Positions 1 through 9,000 of a stretch of DNA of 64,000 bases are shown here, piece after piece. The translations under genes were made by a program, and so were the position numbers. The notes beneath the pieces were generated by a model. The model did not search any database and was not told where the DNA came from. It saw only the letters and a program-made list of their open reading frames with translations. Location of the stretch: contig NZ_BDBZ01000034.1 in NCBI RefSeq assembly GCF_001613245.1, positions 1 to 64,000 of the forward strand, given 5' to 3'. How positions within the stretch are numbered: position 1 is the first letter of the stretch; every line of letters starts with the position of its first letter. This stretch comes from Nocardia speluncae NBRC 108251. GTDB taxonomy: Bacteria; Actinomycetota; Actinomycetes; Mycobacteriales; Mycobacteriaceae.

Positions 1-91
1 CACCCATGGAGGGAACCTTTTATGGGGGGCGGCGTCTTGGGGTGGCGCGGTTTCGGAACCTATCCTCGGACTCCTGCGGCCGGGCAGGGGG

Positions 92-1210
92 TCAGCCCAG
101 GACTCGGGTGATCCAGCGTTGCGGATCGTCGATTTCCTCGGCGCGCGGCAGGGTATCCGCCTCGGTCCATATCGCGTTGAACTGCTGCATACCCACCGTG
201 GTGACCACCTCATCGACGAAGGCCTTACCGCGCACGTACTGCGCGACCTTCGCGTCGATCCCCAGCAGTGCGCGCAGTAGACGCTGGACGGGGTTGGCGG
301 GGCGGGTGCGCCGTTTATCGAAAGCAGCCCGGATCTGCTCGACCGTGGGCACCACACTCGGGCCGACAGCATCCATCACATGGTCGGCGTGTCCTTCGAG
401 CAGGGTGCCCAGCATAAGCAGCCGATCCAGCGCCTCCCGCTGTGCAGGTGGCTGGGTGGCGCGCAGCAAACCGACCACACCACGCGAATTGGGATCGTCA
501 GGGGCCCGGCCGCTGCGCCGCAGCTTGAGTTCGGTGATCAGCCGCGCCAGCATCTCCGAGGTCGCCTCGTCCTCGATATCGCCGAGCACCTCGACGTTTT
601 CGCGCATATAGCCGGCCAGCCAGGGAGACGCCGAGAACTGCACCCGGTGGGTCACCTCGTGCAGGCAGACCCAGAAACGGAAATCCGCCGGCGTCACACC
701 CAGCGCCCGCTCGACACCGACGATATTCGGCGCTACCAGCAGCAGCGTGCCGTCGGGACCGGTGAACGGGTCGTACTGGCCGAGAATCGCGGTGGAAAGG
801 AAGGCGAGCATGGCCCCCACCTGCACACCCGCCGGCTTCCCGGCGAGCGCGCCGCCCCGGTCCGCCGTCCCGGTTCCGGTGAGCAGCGACATGGAATCGG
901 CCGCTGCCCCGATCCAGCCGGGGCGGTCGACGATCCGCGCCGCGGGCACCGGCTGATCGTCGAGCAGGCCGGTCACCGCGCGGACCGGTTCCTCGGCCCG
1001 CACCGACGCGTCGGCGAGCTCGGCCACGGCCTGCTCGGCGGCGAGCCGAGAGGTCCGCGGCCCGGCCGGTACGAGCGCCGCCCCCGTACGGGCGGCCCAA
1101 CGCCAATCCACCGCGCCCGAGAATGCGCGCCGCTCGCTACCGGTATCGGATGGGTCGGTATCGGCCGACTCGGGCGCGCCGGGCCCGCCGGGACCTTGTC
1201 GAATCGTCAT
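92..1210 (-). CDS. Zinc-dependent metalloprotease, DUF2342 family (Rv3626c-like)
   Basis: Putative zinc metallopeptidase of the actinobacterial DUF2342 family, often mislabelled as F420-biosynthesis associated; the substrate is unknown. A HEVTH zinc motif is visible at about residues 184-188, followed by a conserved region with YMRENVE that is typical of the family. I chose the ATG at 1210 because GGAGGG lies 5 bases upstream. An in-frame ATG at 1234 would overlap the dacB stop and has no such site. It is transcribed after dacB with the two genes almost touching, so they probably form one operon. In mycobacteria tilS follows on the same strand; positions 1-91 are too short to show it. Confidence 0.88.
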   Translation of the reverse strand: MTIRQGPGGPGAPESADTDPSDTGSERRAFSGAVDWRWAARTGAALVPAGPRTSRLAAEQAVAELADASVRAEEPVRAVTGLLDDQPVPAARIVDRPGWIGAAADSMSLLTGTGTADRGGALAGKPAGVQVGAMLAFLSTAILGQYDPFTGPDGTLLLVAPNIVGVERALGVTPADFRFWVCLHEVTHRVQFSASPWLAGYMRENVEVLGDIEDEATSEMLARLITELKLRRSGRAPDDPNSRGVVGLLRATQPPAQREALDRLLMLGTLLEGHADHVMDAVGPSVVPTVEQIRAAFDKRRTRPANPVQRLLRALLGIDAKVAQYVRGKAFVDEVVTTVGMQQFNAIWTEADTLPRAEEIDDPQRWITRVLG

Positions 1211-1224
1211 GCGCCCTCCAGCCG

Positions 1225-2733
1225 TCAGGAACATCCACAGTTGCGCAGCGTGGTCGCGACGGCGTCCAATGCGGGCCGGCTGACCTCCGGCGGCCGATCG
1301 CTCGACATCAAGGTGAAGGTCAGAACCCGGCCGTCACGATCCAGCACATACCCGGCCAACGTACTGGCCACCGACAGAGTTCCGGTCTTGGCGCGCACCC
1401 AACCCGCGCCGCCCTGGTTCTGGGTGACATAACGAGCGGTCAGCGAACCGGTACCGCCGGCGACCGGCAGATAGTCGAGCAGCGGGACCAGTGTGGCGGT
1501 CAGGGACTGCTCGGGGTCGGCGGGTTCGGATTTCGATCCGGCTCCGGCACCGAGGGGCGGTATCACCGGATTCGGTGCGGTGCTGGTCGTCGCCTCCTCC
1601 GGTCCGGGGCCGGCGGCGGTGGCCAGGATCCGGTCCAGCACTCGCGCCGGGATGCGGTCGTCGGTCGACAGGCCACTGCAATCGTGCATCGTGACACCGT
1701 TCAGATCGAAGCCGTGCTCGGCGAGCACCGCGGCAACCGCGGCGGCGGCTCCGTCGAACGACGCCGGATGGCCGGTGGCCTGCGCGACCTCCCGGCCGAT
1801 CGTCTCGGCCAGCACGTTGTCCGAGTGCACCATCATGTCGCGCAACCGGTCACGCAATGGCGCGGAAGCCACCTCGGCCAGCCGCTTGGTGCCCTGCGGG
1901 GCGTTGCCGATCCGCACCTTCGCCGGATCGAGGCCGAGTTCGGTCGCCAGCCGCCGGCCCACATCCAGCGCCGGGGTGCTCGAACGGGGCGAATACTCGA
2001 CCAGCGGGTCCAGCCGGCCACCGTCGAGCATGATCGGCTCCAGCGGTGCGATCGAACCACCGCCGATATCGATCGGATCCCAGCCGCGGGCCATCGCCGG
2101 GCCGGTGTAGCGCGAGATATCGACCACGATGGTGTCGGCCCGCACATCGGCGGTGCGCACCTGATTCGCGAGGTCGGCCAAGCCGGCAGCCTTGGGGTAG
2201 TAGCCCTTCCCGCCGGGTTGCGCGGTCAGCGTGGGATCGCCACCGGCCACCAGCACGATCTCATTGGACGCAGCTCCCGCGACCACCTTCGTCTGCACGC
2301 GCTGATCGGCGGGCAGGGTGAGCAGCGCGGCGGCGGTAGTCATGATCTTGGCCGTCGACGACGGCACCCGCGGTTCGTCGGCACGGGAATTCCACAGCAC
2401 AGTGCCGGTCGCGGCATCGGTGACCGACCCGGCGAAACCACCGAGGTCAGGGTTGGCGGCCACCGGGCCGACGGCCGCCGCGACCCCCGCAGAGCTGGGC
2501 GCCGGACCGGTATCGGGTGCCGGCCGGACATCCGGAAGCACCCGGACGGGAGCAGGCGGCGCCGCGATGGTGAGCCCACCGTGCCGGAACTCCGGGGTCC
2601 ACGGTCGTAGTACGACCGCAAGCACCGCCGCCGCACCCACCAGACCCATCAGGACGGTGATCACCCACGCCCGCAACCCACGGCGCCGGCGCCCTGCCGA
2701 CCCGTCCATCCCGCTGCCACCCTGCCAAACCAC
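1225..2733 (-). CDS. dacB: D-alanyl-D-alanine carboxypeptidase/endopeptidase (PBP4 type)
   Basis: Class C penicillin-binding protein that trims peptidoglycan stem peptides outside the membrane. An N-terminal arginine patch and one membrane segment (about residues 22-42) act as a signal anchor, followed by a Pro/Ala-rich linker. The three active-site motifs are present: SxxK as STAK (S126-K129), SDN near residue 303, and KTG near 448. The 502-residue length fits the PBP4/DacB family. The listed start is a GTG with GAGGGAG about 11 bases upstream; an ATG at 2709 is an alternative. It is divergent from ppa, as in mycobacteria (Rv3627c/Rv3628). Confidence 0.92.
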   Translation of the reverse strand: MVWQGGSGMDGSAGRRRRGLRAWVITVLMGLVGAAAVLAVVLRPWTPEFRHGGLTIAAPPAPVRVLPDVRPAPDTGPAPSSAGVAAAVGPVAANPDLGGFAGSVTDAATGTVLWNSRADEPRVPSSTAKIMTTAAALLTLPADQRVQTKVVAGAASNEIVLVAGGDPTLTAQPGGKGYYPKAAGLADLANQVRTADVRADTIVVDISRYTGPAMARGWDPIDIGGGSIAPLEPIMLDGGRLDPLVEYSPRSSTPALDVGRRLATELGLDPAKVRIGNAPQGTKRLAEVASAPLRDRLRDMMVHSDNVLAETIGREVAQATGHPASFDGAAAAVAAVLAEHGFDLNGVTMHDCSGLSTDDRIPARVLDRILATAAGPGPEEATTSTAPNPVIPPLGAGAGSKSEPADPEQSLTATLVPLLDYLPVAGGTGSLTARYVTQNQGGAGWVRAKTGTLSVASTLAGYVLDRDGRVLTFTLMSSDRPPEVSRPALDAVATTLRNCGCS

Positions 2734-2898
2734 GCTGCCGCCGTCTCCCTCGTACCCGTCCGTGGCACCGGACCCCGCCGAACCGATGTGCCGCCGACAA
2801 CCCTATCGGTGTTCGGCTACCGTTCTCGGCGAACAACCGGGTGCGCCGGCCGGCGCCGGCCACCACGGTGCATCGTGAGAGCAGCGGAAGGAGCTGGC

Positions 2899-3390
2899 GT
2901 GGAGTTCGACGTCACCATCGAGATCCCCAAGGGGTCGCGCAACAAGTACGAGGTCGACCACGAAACGGGACGGGTCCGGCTCGACCGGTTCCTGTACACC
3001 TCGATGGCCTACCCGGCCGACTACGGCTTCATCGAGGACACCCTCGGCGAGGACGGCGACCCGCTGGACGCCCTCGTGCTGCTGCCGGACTCGGTGTTTC
3101 CCGGCGTCATCGTCGAGGCCCGGCCGGTGGCCATGTACCGGATGACCGACGAAGCGGGCGGCGACGACAAGATCCTGTGCGTTCCCGCCGGCGACCCACG
3201 CTGGGACCATATCCAGGACCTCGCCGACGTTCCGGAGTTCGAACTGGCCGCGATCAAGCATTTCTTCGAGCGCTACAAAGACCTCGAGCCGGGCAAGTAC
3301 GTCAAGGGCTCGGAATGGGTCGGGCGCGCAGAGGCCGAGACCGAGATCGAGGCTTCTTTCCAGCGCCTGAAGGACAAAGGCGGACACTGA
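2899..3390 (+). CDS. ppa: Inorganic pyrophosphatase
   Basis: Soluble family I pyrophosphatase that hydrolyses PPi to two phosphates and so pulls biosynthetic reactions forward. At 163 residues it has the normal bacterial size. The metal-binding signature EDGDPLD is at residues 51-57 (Asp52, Asp54, Asp57). The start is GTG at 2899, preceded by GAAGGAG at 2887-2893; reading further upstream in frame gives no family sequence. The gene is monocistronic and ends just before a GC-rich hairpin. Confidence 0.96.
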   Translation: MEFDVTIEIPKGSRNKYEVDHETGRVRLDRFLYTSMAYPADYGFIEDTLGEDGDPLDALVLLPDSVFPGVIVEARPVAMYRMTDEAGGDDKILCVPAGDPRWDHIQDLADVPEFELAAIKHFFERYKDLEPGKYVKGSEWVGRAEAETEIEASFQRLKDKGGH

Positions 3391-3397
3391 GTCTTCT

Positions 3398-3414
3398 GCG
3401 CGCCTCCGGCGCGC
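3398..3414 (+). terminator. Hairpin after ppa
   Basis: Perfect 7-bp inverted repeat GCGCGCC/GGCGCGC with a 3-base loop, 7 bases after the ppa stop. There is no clear T-tract, as is common in high-GC actinobacteria. Confidence 0.45.
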
Positions 3415-3600
3415 GGGGTATCGGCCCCCTCGGCCCTGCTTTCCGCACTCGACAACGGCGGCTGCGCCGCCTCGCATCGAGCACGGACAGCGGGGGCGGG
3501 CCGAAGCCCTACAGGGCCTCGCTGAACTCGGCGCCGGTGTGGTTGCGCTCGGATTTTCCGCGGAAGCGGAGGATCCGCGCCATCGGACAGGGGTTTCTCG

Positions 3601-4422
3601 CTAACGGCCCTTGTAGTCCGGGGTGCGCTTCTCGAAGACTGCTTGAATCGCTTCGGTGAGATCCTCGGAGGGCAGGAAAGCGGCGTTCCAGGTGGAGACG
3701 TAGCGCAGGCTCTCGGCGACCGCGGCGGCGTTGCGCTGACCGAGGACATCTTTCACGCCCTGGACCACCAGCGGCGGGTTGGCGGCGATTTCACGGGCGG
3801 TCGCGTGGGCGGCCTCCAGCAGCGCGTCCTGGTCCGGGTGGACATCGTTGACCAGGCCGATCTTCTCCGCGCGAGCGGCGTCGATGTCCTTGGCCGTGTA
3901 GGCGAGTTCACGCAAGTGGCCTTCGCCGATGATGCCGGGCAGCCGCTGCAGCGAACCCACATCGGCCACGATCGCGACCTTGGCCTCGCGCAGGCTGAAT
4001 TTCGCCTCGGCGCTCGCGTAGCGGATATCCGCGGCGGAAATCAGGTCGAGACCGCCACCGATACACCACCCCGAGACGGCGGCGATCACCGGTTTACGGC
4101 ATTCGGCCACCGCGGTGATCGCGTCCTGCAGGCGCCGGATCTCGCCGAGGAAATCGGTGCGGGGCGCGGCCAGGGCGCGGTCGGCCATCAGCGGGCCGAA
4201 GGTGCCGCTCATCGCGGGCAGGTCGAGGCCGTAGGAGAAATGCTTACCCGAACCGGTGAGGACCACCGCCCGGACCTCGGGGTCGGCGTCGAGACCGCGG
4301 AAGATCTCCGGCAGTTCCCGCCAGAAATCCGGGCCCATGGCATTTCCTTTACCCGGGCCGGTGAGCGTCACCCGGGCGACGCGATCGTCGGTTTCGACGG
4401 TGAAAGCCTGCCAATCTGTCAT
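3601..4422 (-). CDS. Enoyl-CoA hydratase/isomerase family, probable delta(3,5)-delta(2,4)-dienoyl-CoA isomerase
   Basis: Crotonase-fold protein, 273 residues, acting on acyl-CoA thioesters in fatty-acid beta-oxidation. The oxyanion-hole segment is around GWCIGGGLDL. Three acidic residues at the spacing known for mammalian dienoyl-CoA isomerase (Asp/Glu/Asp, +20, +8) are present as Asp126, Glu146 and Asp154, within ADVGSLQRLP, which is very like the eukaryotic ECH1 segment. This favours dienoyl-CoA isomerase over plain hydratase, although databases usually list such genes as echA. Start is ATG at 4422. It stands alone, convergent with ppa. Confidence 0.85.
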   Translation of the reverse strand: MTDWQAFTVETDDRVARVTLTGPGKGNAMGPDFWRELPEIFRGLDADPEVRAVVLTGSGKHFSYGLDLPAMSGTFGPLMADRALAAPRTDFLGEIRRLQDAITAVAECRKPVIAAVSGWCIGGGLDLISAADIRYASAEAKFSLREAKVAIVADVGSLQRLPGIIGEGHLRELAYTAKDIDAARAEKIGLVNDVHPDQDALLEAAHATAREIAANPPLVVQGVKDVLGQRNAAAVAESLRYVSTWNAAFLPSEDLTEAIQAVFEKRTPDYKGR

Positions 4423-4545
4423 CGGTCCAGACTAATGCCCGTTCCACACCATCCCGGATCGCTGGGCGGGCCTGTCCACTCGCCGGGACGACCTGGGCGG
4501 TGATCGGGCAAACGGCGACGCAGAAGCCCGGGTTCGCCTTACCCT

Positions 4546-5025
4546 GTGGCCATGCGCAGGTCGCTTCCACCGATAACCTGCCGGGTCTCGGACACCTTGA
4601 TAGCGCGCGGACACCACGGTCTGATCGTCACTGTCCCGGATTCCGCGGCCGATCCTGCGGAAACCGCGCATGCGATGGAGGTGGCACCGGGTGCATTGGT
4701 GCAGGCACATGTCTTCCTGCTGGGGGACGATCCGATTCTGTTGCTGGTTTCTGCGGCGCATCGGGTGGACGCCGCTTCCACCGGCGCGCGGCTCGACGGT
4801 GAGCTCGTTGCCGCGCCCCCGCATCTCGCCGTCAAGTACACCGGACAGCTGCCGGGCAGTATCGCGCCGCTGGGCCATCCCGCGAACCTGCCGACCTGGG
4901 TCGACAGCGCACTGTCCCGGTTCGGCGAGCTGGTGGCGGCCGGTGGCTATCCGGGCGCCGTTTTCCGCACCACTTACTCCGAACTCCTGCGGATCACTGC
5001 CGGGCTCTCCCTCGATGTGGAGTGA
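4546..5025 (+). CDS. YbaK/EbsC-type aminoacyl-tRNA editing domain protein
   Basis: Single-domain protein of 159 residues resembling the YbaK/prolyl-tRNA editing fold, which hydrolyses misacylated tRNAs in trans. The C-terminal half has the family pattern: VKYTG, then GSIAPLGHP, a short Asp-containing strand, and a late Gly-rich AGGYPGAVF segment before ELLRITAG. The catalytic lysine equivalent would be in the AVKYTG segment. Start is GTG at 4546 or ATG at 4552. It is divergent from the isomerase gene and followed after 69 bases by the flavin reductase. The family assignment is by pattern only. Confidence 0.68.
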   Translation: MAMRRSLPPITCRVSDTLIARGHHGLIVTVPDSAADPAETAHAMEVAPGALVQAHVFLLGDDPILLLVSAAHRVDAASTGARLDGELVAAPPHLAVKYTGQLPGSIAPLGHPANLPTWVDSALSRFGELVAAGGYPGAVFRTTYSELLRITAGLSLDVE

Positions 5026-5094
5026 CCCGGAAGGGCCTCCCACCCAGCGGACCACCCCGCGCGATCGGGACGATCCGGGCGTAGCGTCGGCCGG

Positions 5095-5655
5095 GTGACC
5101 GAAGCACCACGGCCCGAGACCGGAATCCGGATTCCCGACGATCTCAGCGGGATCACTGCCGAGCAATACCGCGCCTCGATGCGGCACTACCCGTCCGGCG
5201 TCACGATCGTGACGTTGAACTCGGCGACCGGGCCGGTCGGTTTCACCGCGACATCGTTTGCCTCGCTGTCCCTGGACCCACCGCTCATCTCGTTCAATAT
5301 CGCCGATACCTCCTCCAGCCTCGCCGCGCTCACCGCCGCGCAATCGGTGGTGATCCATTTCCTGGGCGAACATCAACGCCATCTCGCCCAGCGGTTCGCC
5401 CGGACCGCGGCGCACCGGTTCGGCGACCCCGCCCTGTGGTCGGCCCTGGACACCGGCGAACCCGTCCTGCACGGCACCCCACTGTGGTTGCGCACGACCA
5501 TCGAGCAGCTCGTCCCGATCGGCGATCACACCCTCGTGGTGGGCCGCGTGGTGAAAGTCCACGACGATACCGAGGAAGAACCCCCGACCGTCCCCTTGCT
5601 CTATTACAAGGGCCGCTACTACCGCCCCACTCCACTCGCGGACGACGTCGACTGA
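5095..5655 (+). CDS. Flavin reductase-like, FMN-binding split-barrel protein
   Basis: Flavin reductase domain protein of 186 residues. It has the usual opening YRASMRHYPSGVTIVT, then GFTATSFASLSLDPPLISFN, the FMN-contact region of the HpaC/SnaC-type family. Such enzymes reduce FMN or FAD with NAD(P)H to feed two-component monooxygenases, or act alone as F420- or FMN-dependent enzymes. No partner monooxygenase is nearby, so the role is open. Start is GTG at 5095. Confidence 0.85.
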   Translation: MTEAPRPETGIRIPDDLSGITAEQYRASMRHYPSGVTIVTLNSATGPVGFTATSFASLSLDPPLISFNIADTSSSLAALTAAQSVVIHFLGEHQRHLAQRFARTAAHRFGDPALWSALDTGEPVLHGTPLWLRTTIEQLVPIGDHTLVVGRVVKVHDDTEEEPPTVPLLYYKGRYYRPTPLADDVD

Positions 5656-6070
5656 GCCCGGCCGGCAATCGGCCGATTCTGCGGATCGACCCGCGCGGGC
5701 CGGCGCCTCCGGGCGTCGGAAGGTTGTTCGGCATGAAGATCGGCGACGAAAGCGCGGCCCGACCTGTCATCCGCGACGGCGATCCTGCCCGAAGCGGTGA
5801 TGCGGCAGGAATCCGACGCGACAGTCGCGCAACCCCGGCCGATCGGCCCTGCGTCCGTGGTGAGTGGATCCGCTGACGACGCATCCAGACCACATGCCGG
5901 ACTCGGCGACGCCACCTCGTCTCGCGAGGTCCCCAGGGGCGGCACCGAGGGGCCGGAAGCCCGCGTCCACCGGTGCGCCAATAAACTCGTTCGACCGCTG
6001 TTTGCCGGGCGGTAACCCTCGTGTGGGAGAACGAGTCCGTCGGCTGGGCGATGGAAGGTGGGCCGGGTAA
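5656..6070. other. Non-coding stretch upstream of the NRPS
   Basis: About 415 bases without a convincing gene. The only clear signal is a GGAAGGTGGG ribosome-binding stretch shortly before the ATG at 6071. The promoter of the NRPS operon is expected here, but I cannot point to a specific -10/-35 pair. Confidence 0.5.
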
Positions 6071-9000
6071 ATGCAGGCGCAGCTACAGAAGTTGAGCGGG
6101 CTCCTGCGCGCCGGGGCGGCGCCGCCGGCGCGCACTCTGGTCGATGTTCTCGCCGAGACAGCCGCCCGCCACCCGGATTCTCCGGCTGTCGCAACCGCCG
6201 ACCGCACCCTGTCCTATGCCGAACTACTGGTGGAGATCGACCGTTCGGTTCGGGAGCTGCGGGCGGCCGGAGTCCGGCAGGGTGATCGGGTAGGTGTCCG
6301 GATGCCGTCGGGCACCTGGGAGCTGTACCTCACGATTCTGGCGGTACTGCACGCCGGGGCCGCCTATGTACCGGTCGATGCCGATGACCCCGAGGAGCGG
6401 GCGCGGCTCGTTTTCGGGGAAGCTCAGGTCACCGCCATTGCCACCGCAGCGGGTATCGAACCGGTCGGCGACCGCACACCCGATGCGGCAATCGGCGAGC
6501 AATCGACCACTGCCCCCACGGTGGGCGACGACGCCTGGATCATCTTCACCTCCGGTTCCACCGGCACACCGAAGGGTGTCGCGGTAACGCATCGCAACGC
6601 GGCCGCCTTCGTCGACGCGGAGGCCCGCTTGTTCCTGCGCGGCAACCCGCTCGGCCCCGGTGATCGCGTCCTGGCCGGGCTCTCGGTTGCCTTCGACGCC
6701 TCCTGTGAGGAGATGTGGCTGGCTTGGCGGCACGGCGCCTGCCTGGTCCCGGCGCCGCGCGCGCTGGTGCGGACCGGCGCGGATCTGGGCCCGTGGCTGG
6801 TCCGGCAGGGCATCACTGTGGTCTCCACCGTCCCCACGCTGGCCGCGACCTGGCCGGCCGAAGCGCTGGAATCGGTGCGACTGTTGATCTTCGGTGGCGA
6901 AGCGGTACCGCCGGACCTGGCCGAACGTCTCGCCGACGACGACCGCGAGGTATGGAACACCTACGGCCCCACCGAGGCCACCGTTGTCGCCTGCGCCGCG
7001 CTGCTGGACGGTGCCGGTCCGGTGCGGATCGGGCTGCCGCTGGACGGCTGGGATCTGGTGGTGGTCGACGCGGACGGTCTCCCGGTGGACGAGGGCGAAT
7101 CCGGCGAATTGGTGATCGGCGGCGTGGGCCTGGCCCGTTATCTCGATCCGGCCAAGGACGCCGAAAAATACGCGCCACTGGCGACGCTGGCCTGGGACCG
7201 CGCCTACCGCAGCGGCGATCTGGTCCGCAACGACAGCGCCGGCCTGATCTTCCTGGGCCGGGCGGACGATCAGGTGAAGATCGGCGGTCGCCGGATCGAA
7301 CTCGGCGAGATCGACAATGCCCTCCAGCATCTGCCCGGTGTGAGCGGTGCCGCCGCCGCGGTGCGCACCACCGCCACGGGCGCACCGGTGCTGATCGGCT
7401 ACCTCACCGGCGTCCCCGCCGATTACGATCTCGCCGCGGCGCGGACACTACTGTCCGGGCAGCTACCTGCCCCGCTGATCCCACGGCTGGTCGTCGTCCC
7501 CGAATTGCCCACTCGCACCTCGGGAAAGGTCGACCGTAACGCACTGCCCTGGCCGCTGGCGGGTGCCGACTCCGGTATCGAACACGGTCTGACGGGTACT
7601 GCCGCCTGGGTGGCACAGATCTGGACCGACGTACTGGCCGCGGAGATCACCGGTGCCGATGCCGATTTCTTCGAACTCGGCGGTGGGTCGCTGTCGGCGG
7701 CGCAGCTGGTGTCGGCGCTGCGCACGCGGTATCCGCAGGTCACCGTCGCCGATATCTACGACCATCCGCGGCTCGGTGCGCTGGCCGAACTGCTGGACGA
7801 CAGCGGTCCGGGCGCCACCGCCGAAACCCGTCGGGTCGAGCCCACGCCACGCTCGGCACAGCTGATCCAGGTCCTCGCGACGGTCGCCCTCACCACCCTG
7901 ACCGGGCTGCAATGGGTGACCTGGCTCGCGGTGGCCGCGGGTATCGCGGGCTGGTTCGAGGTGCTGCCGTGGCTGCCGCGTCTGTCGTGGTGGTGGACCG
8001 CGCTGCTGTTCACGGTGTTCATCACTCCGCTGGGCCGGATGGCGATCTGTGTCGCCGGGGCCCGCGTCCTGCTCGCGGGAGTGGAACCCGGCAGTTATGC
8101 ACGCGGCGGTCCGGTACATGTGCGGTTGTGGGCCGCGGTCCGGCTGGCCGAGGCCAGCGGCGCGGAGAACCTCTCCGGCGCACCGTGGATGGTGCCTTTC
8201 GCGCGGGCGTTGGGCGCCACCGTCGGTAAAGGTGTCGACCTGCACACGCTGCCCCCGGTGACCGGCATGCTCGAGCTGCGCGACGGGTGCAGCGTGGAAC
8301 CCGAGGTCGACCTGTCCGGTTACTGGATCGACGGCGATACCGTGCATATCGGTTCGATCCAGGTGGGCCGGGGCGCGGTTGTCGGCGCTCGCTCGGTGCT
8401 GCTGCCCGGGACGAAGATCGGCCGGGATGCCGAGATCGCGGCGGGTTCGGCGGTATCCGGGAAGGTGAAGGCCGGCCAGGAATGGGCCGGCTCTCCGGCC
8501 GTGAAGGTCGGGCGGGCGCGGCACCGCTGGCCCGGCCGGACACCGGAACGTGCCGTGCACTGGGTGCTGGCGTACGGGGTCGCTTCGCTGGCGCTGGGCG
8601 CGCTACCGCTCGCGGGTCTGGCGGCGGGTCTGGTGGTGATCGCGTGGGGTATCCGGGATTCGGCGAGTTTCACCGGCGCCCTGCTACCTGCGTTCCTCTG
8701 GCTGCCCGTGGCGACACTGTTCAGTCTGGTGGTGTACGCGGTAACGACCATTGTCGCGGTCCGGCTGCTCAGTATCGGTCTGACCGAGGGATACCATCCC
8801 GTGCGCAGCCGGGTCGGCTGGCAGGTGTGGGCGACCGAACGCCTGCTGGACTCCGCCCGTACATTCCTGTTCCCGCTCTACGCTTCCCTGCTGACTCCGG
8901 TCTGGTTGCGACTGCTCGGCGCGAAGGTCGGCAAACGGGTCGAGGCCTCCACTGTGCTGCTGCTACCCAAGTTCACCACCGTCGCCGACGGCGCCTTTCT

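Noticed and set aside
1..91. Start of tilS on the minus strand
   Set aside because: Expected from synteny and an ATG exists at 7-5, but no ribosome-binding site and only two codons are visible.
380..2610. Long open frames opposite dacB and the metalloprotease
   Set aside because: Arg/Gly/Pro-rich translations typical of antisense frames in high-GC DNA; real motifs are on the other strand.
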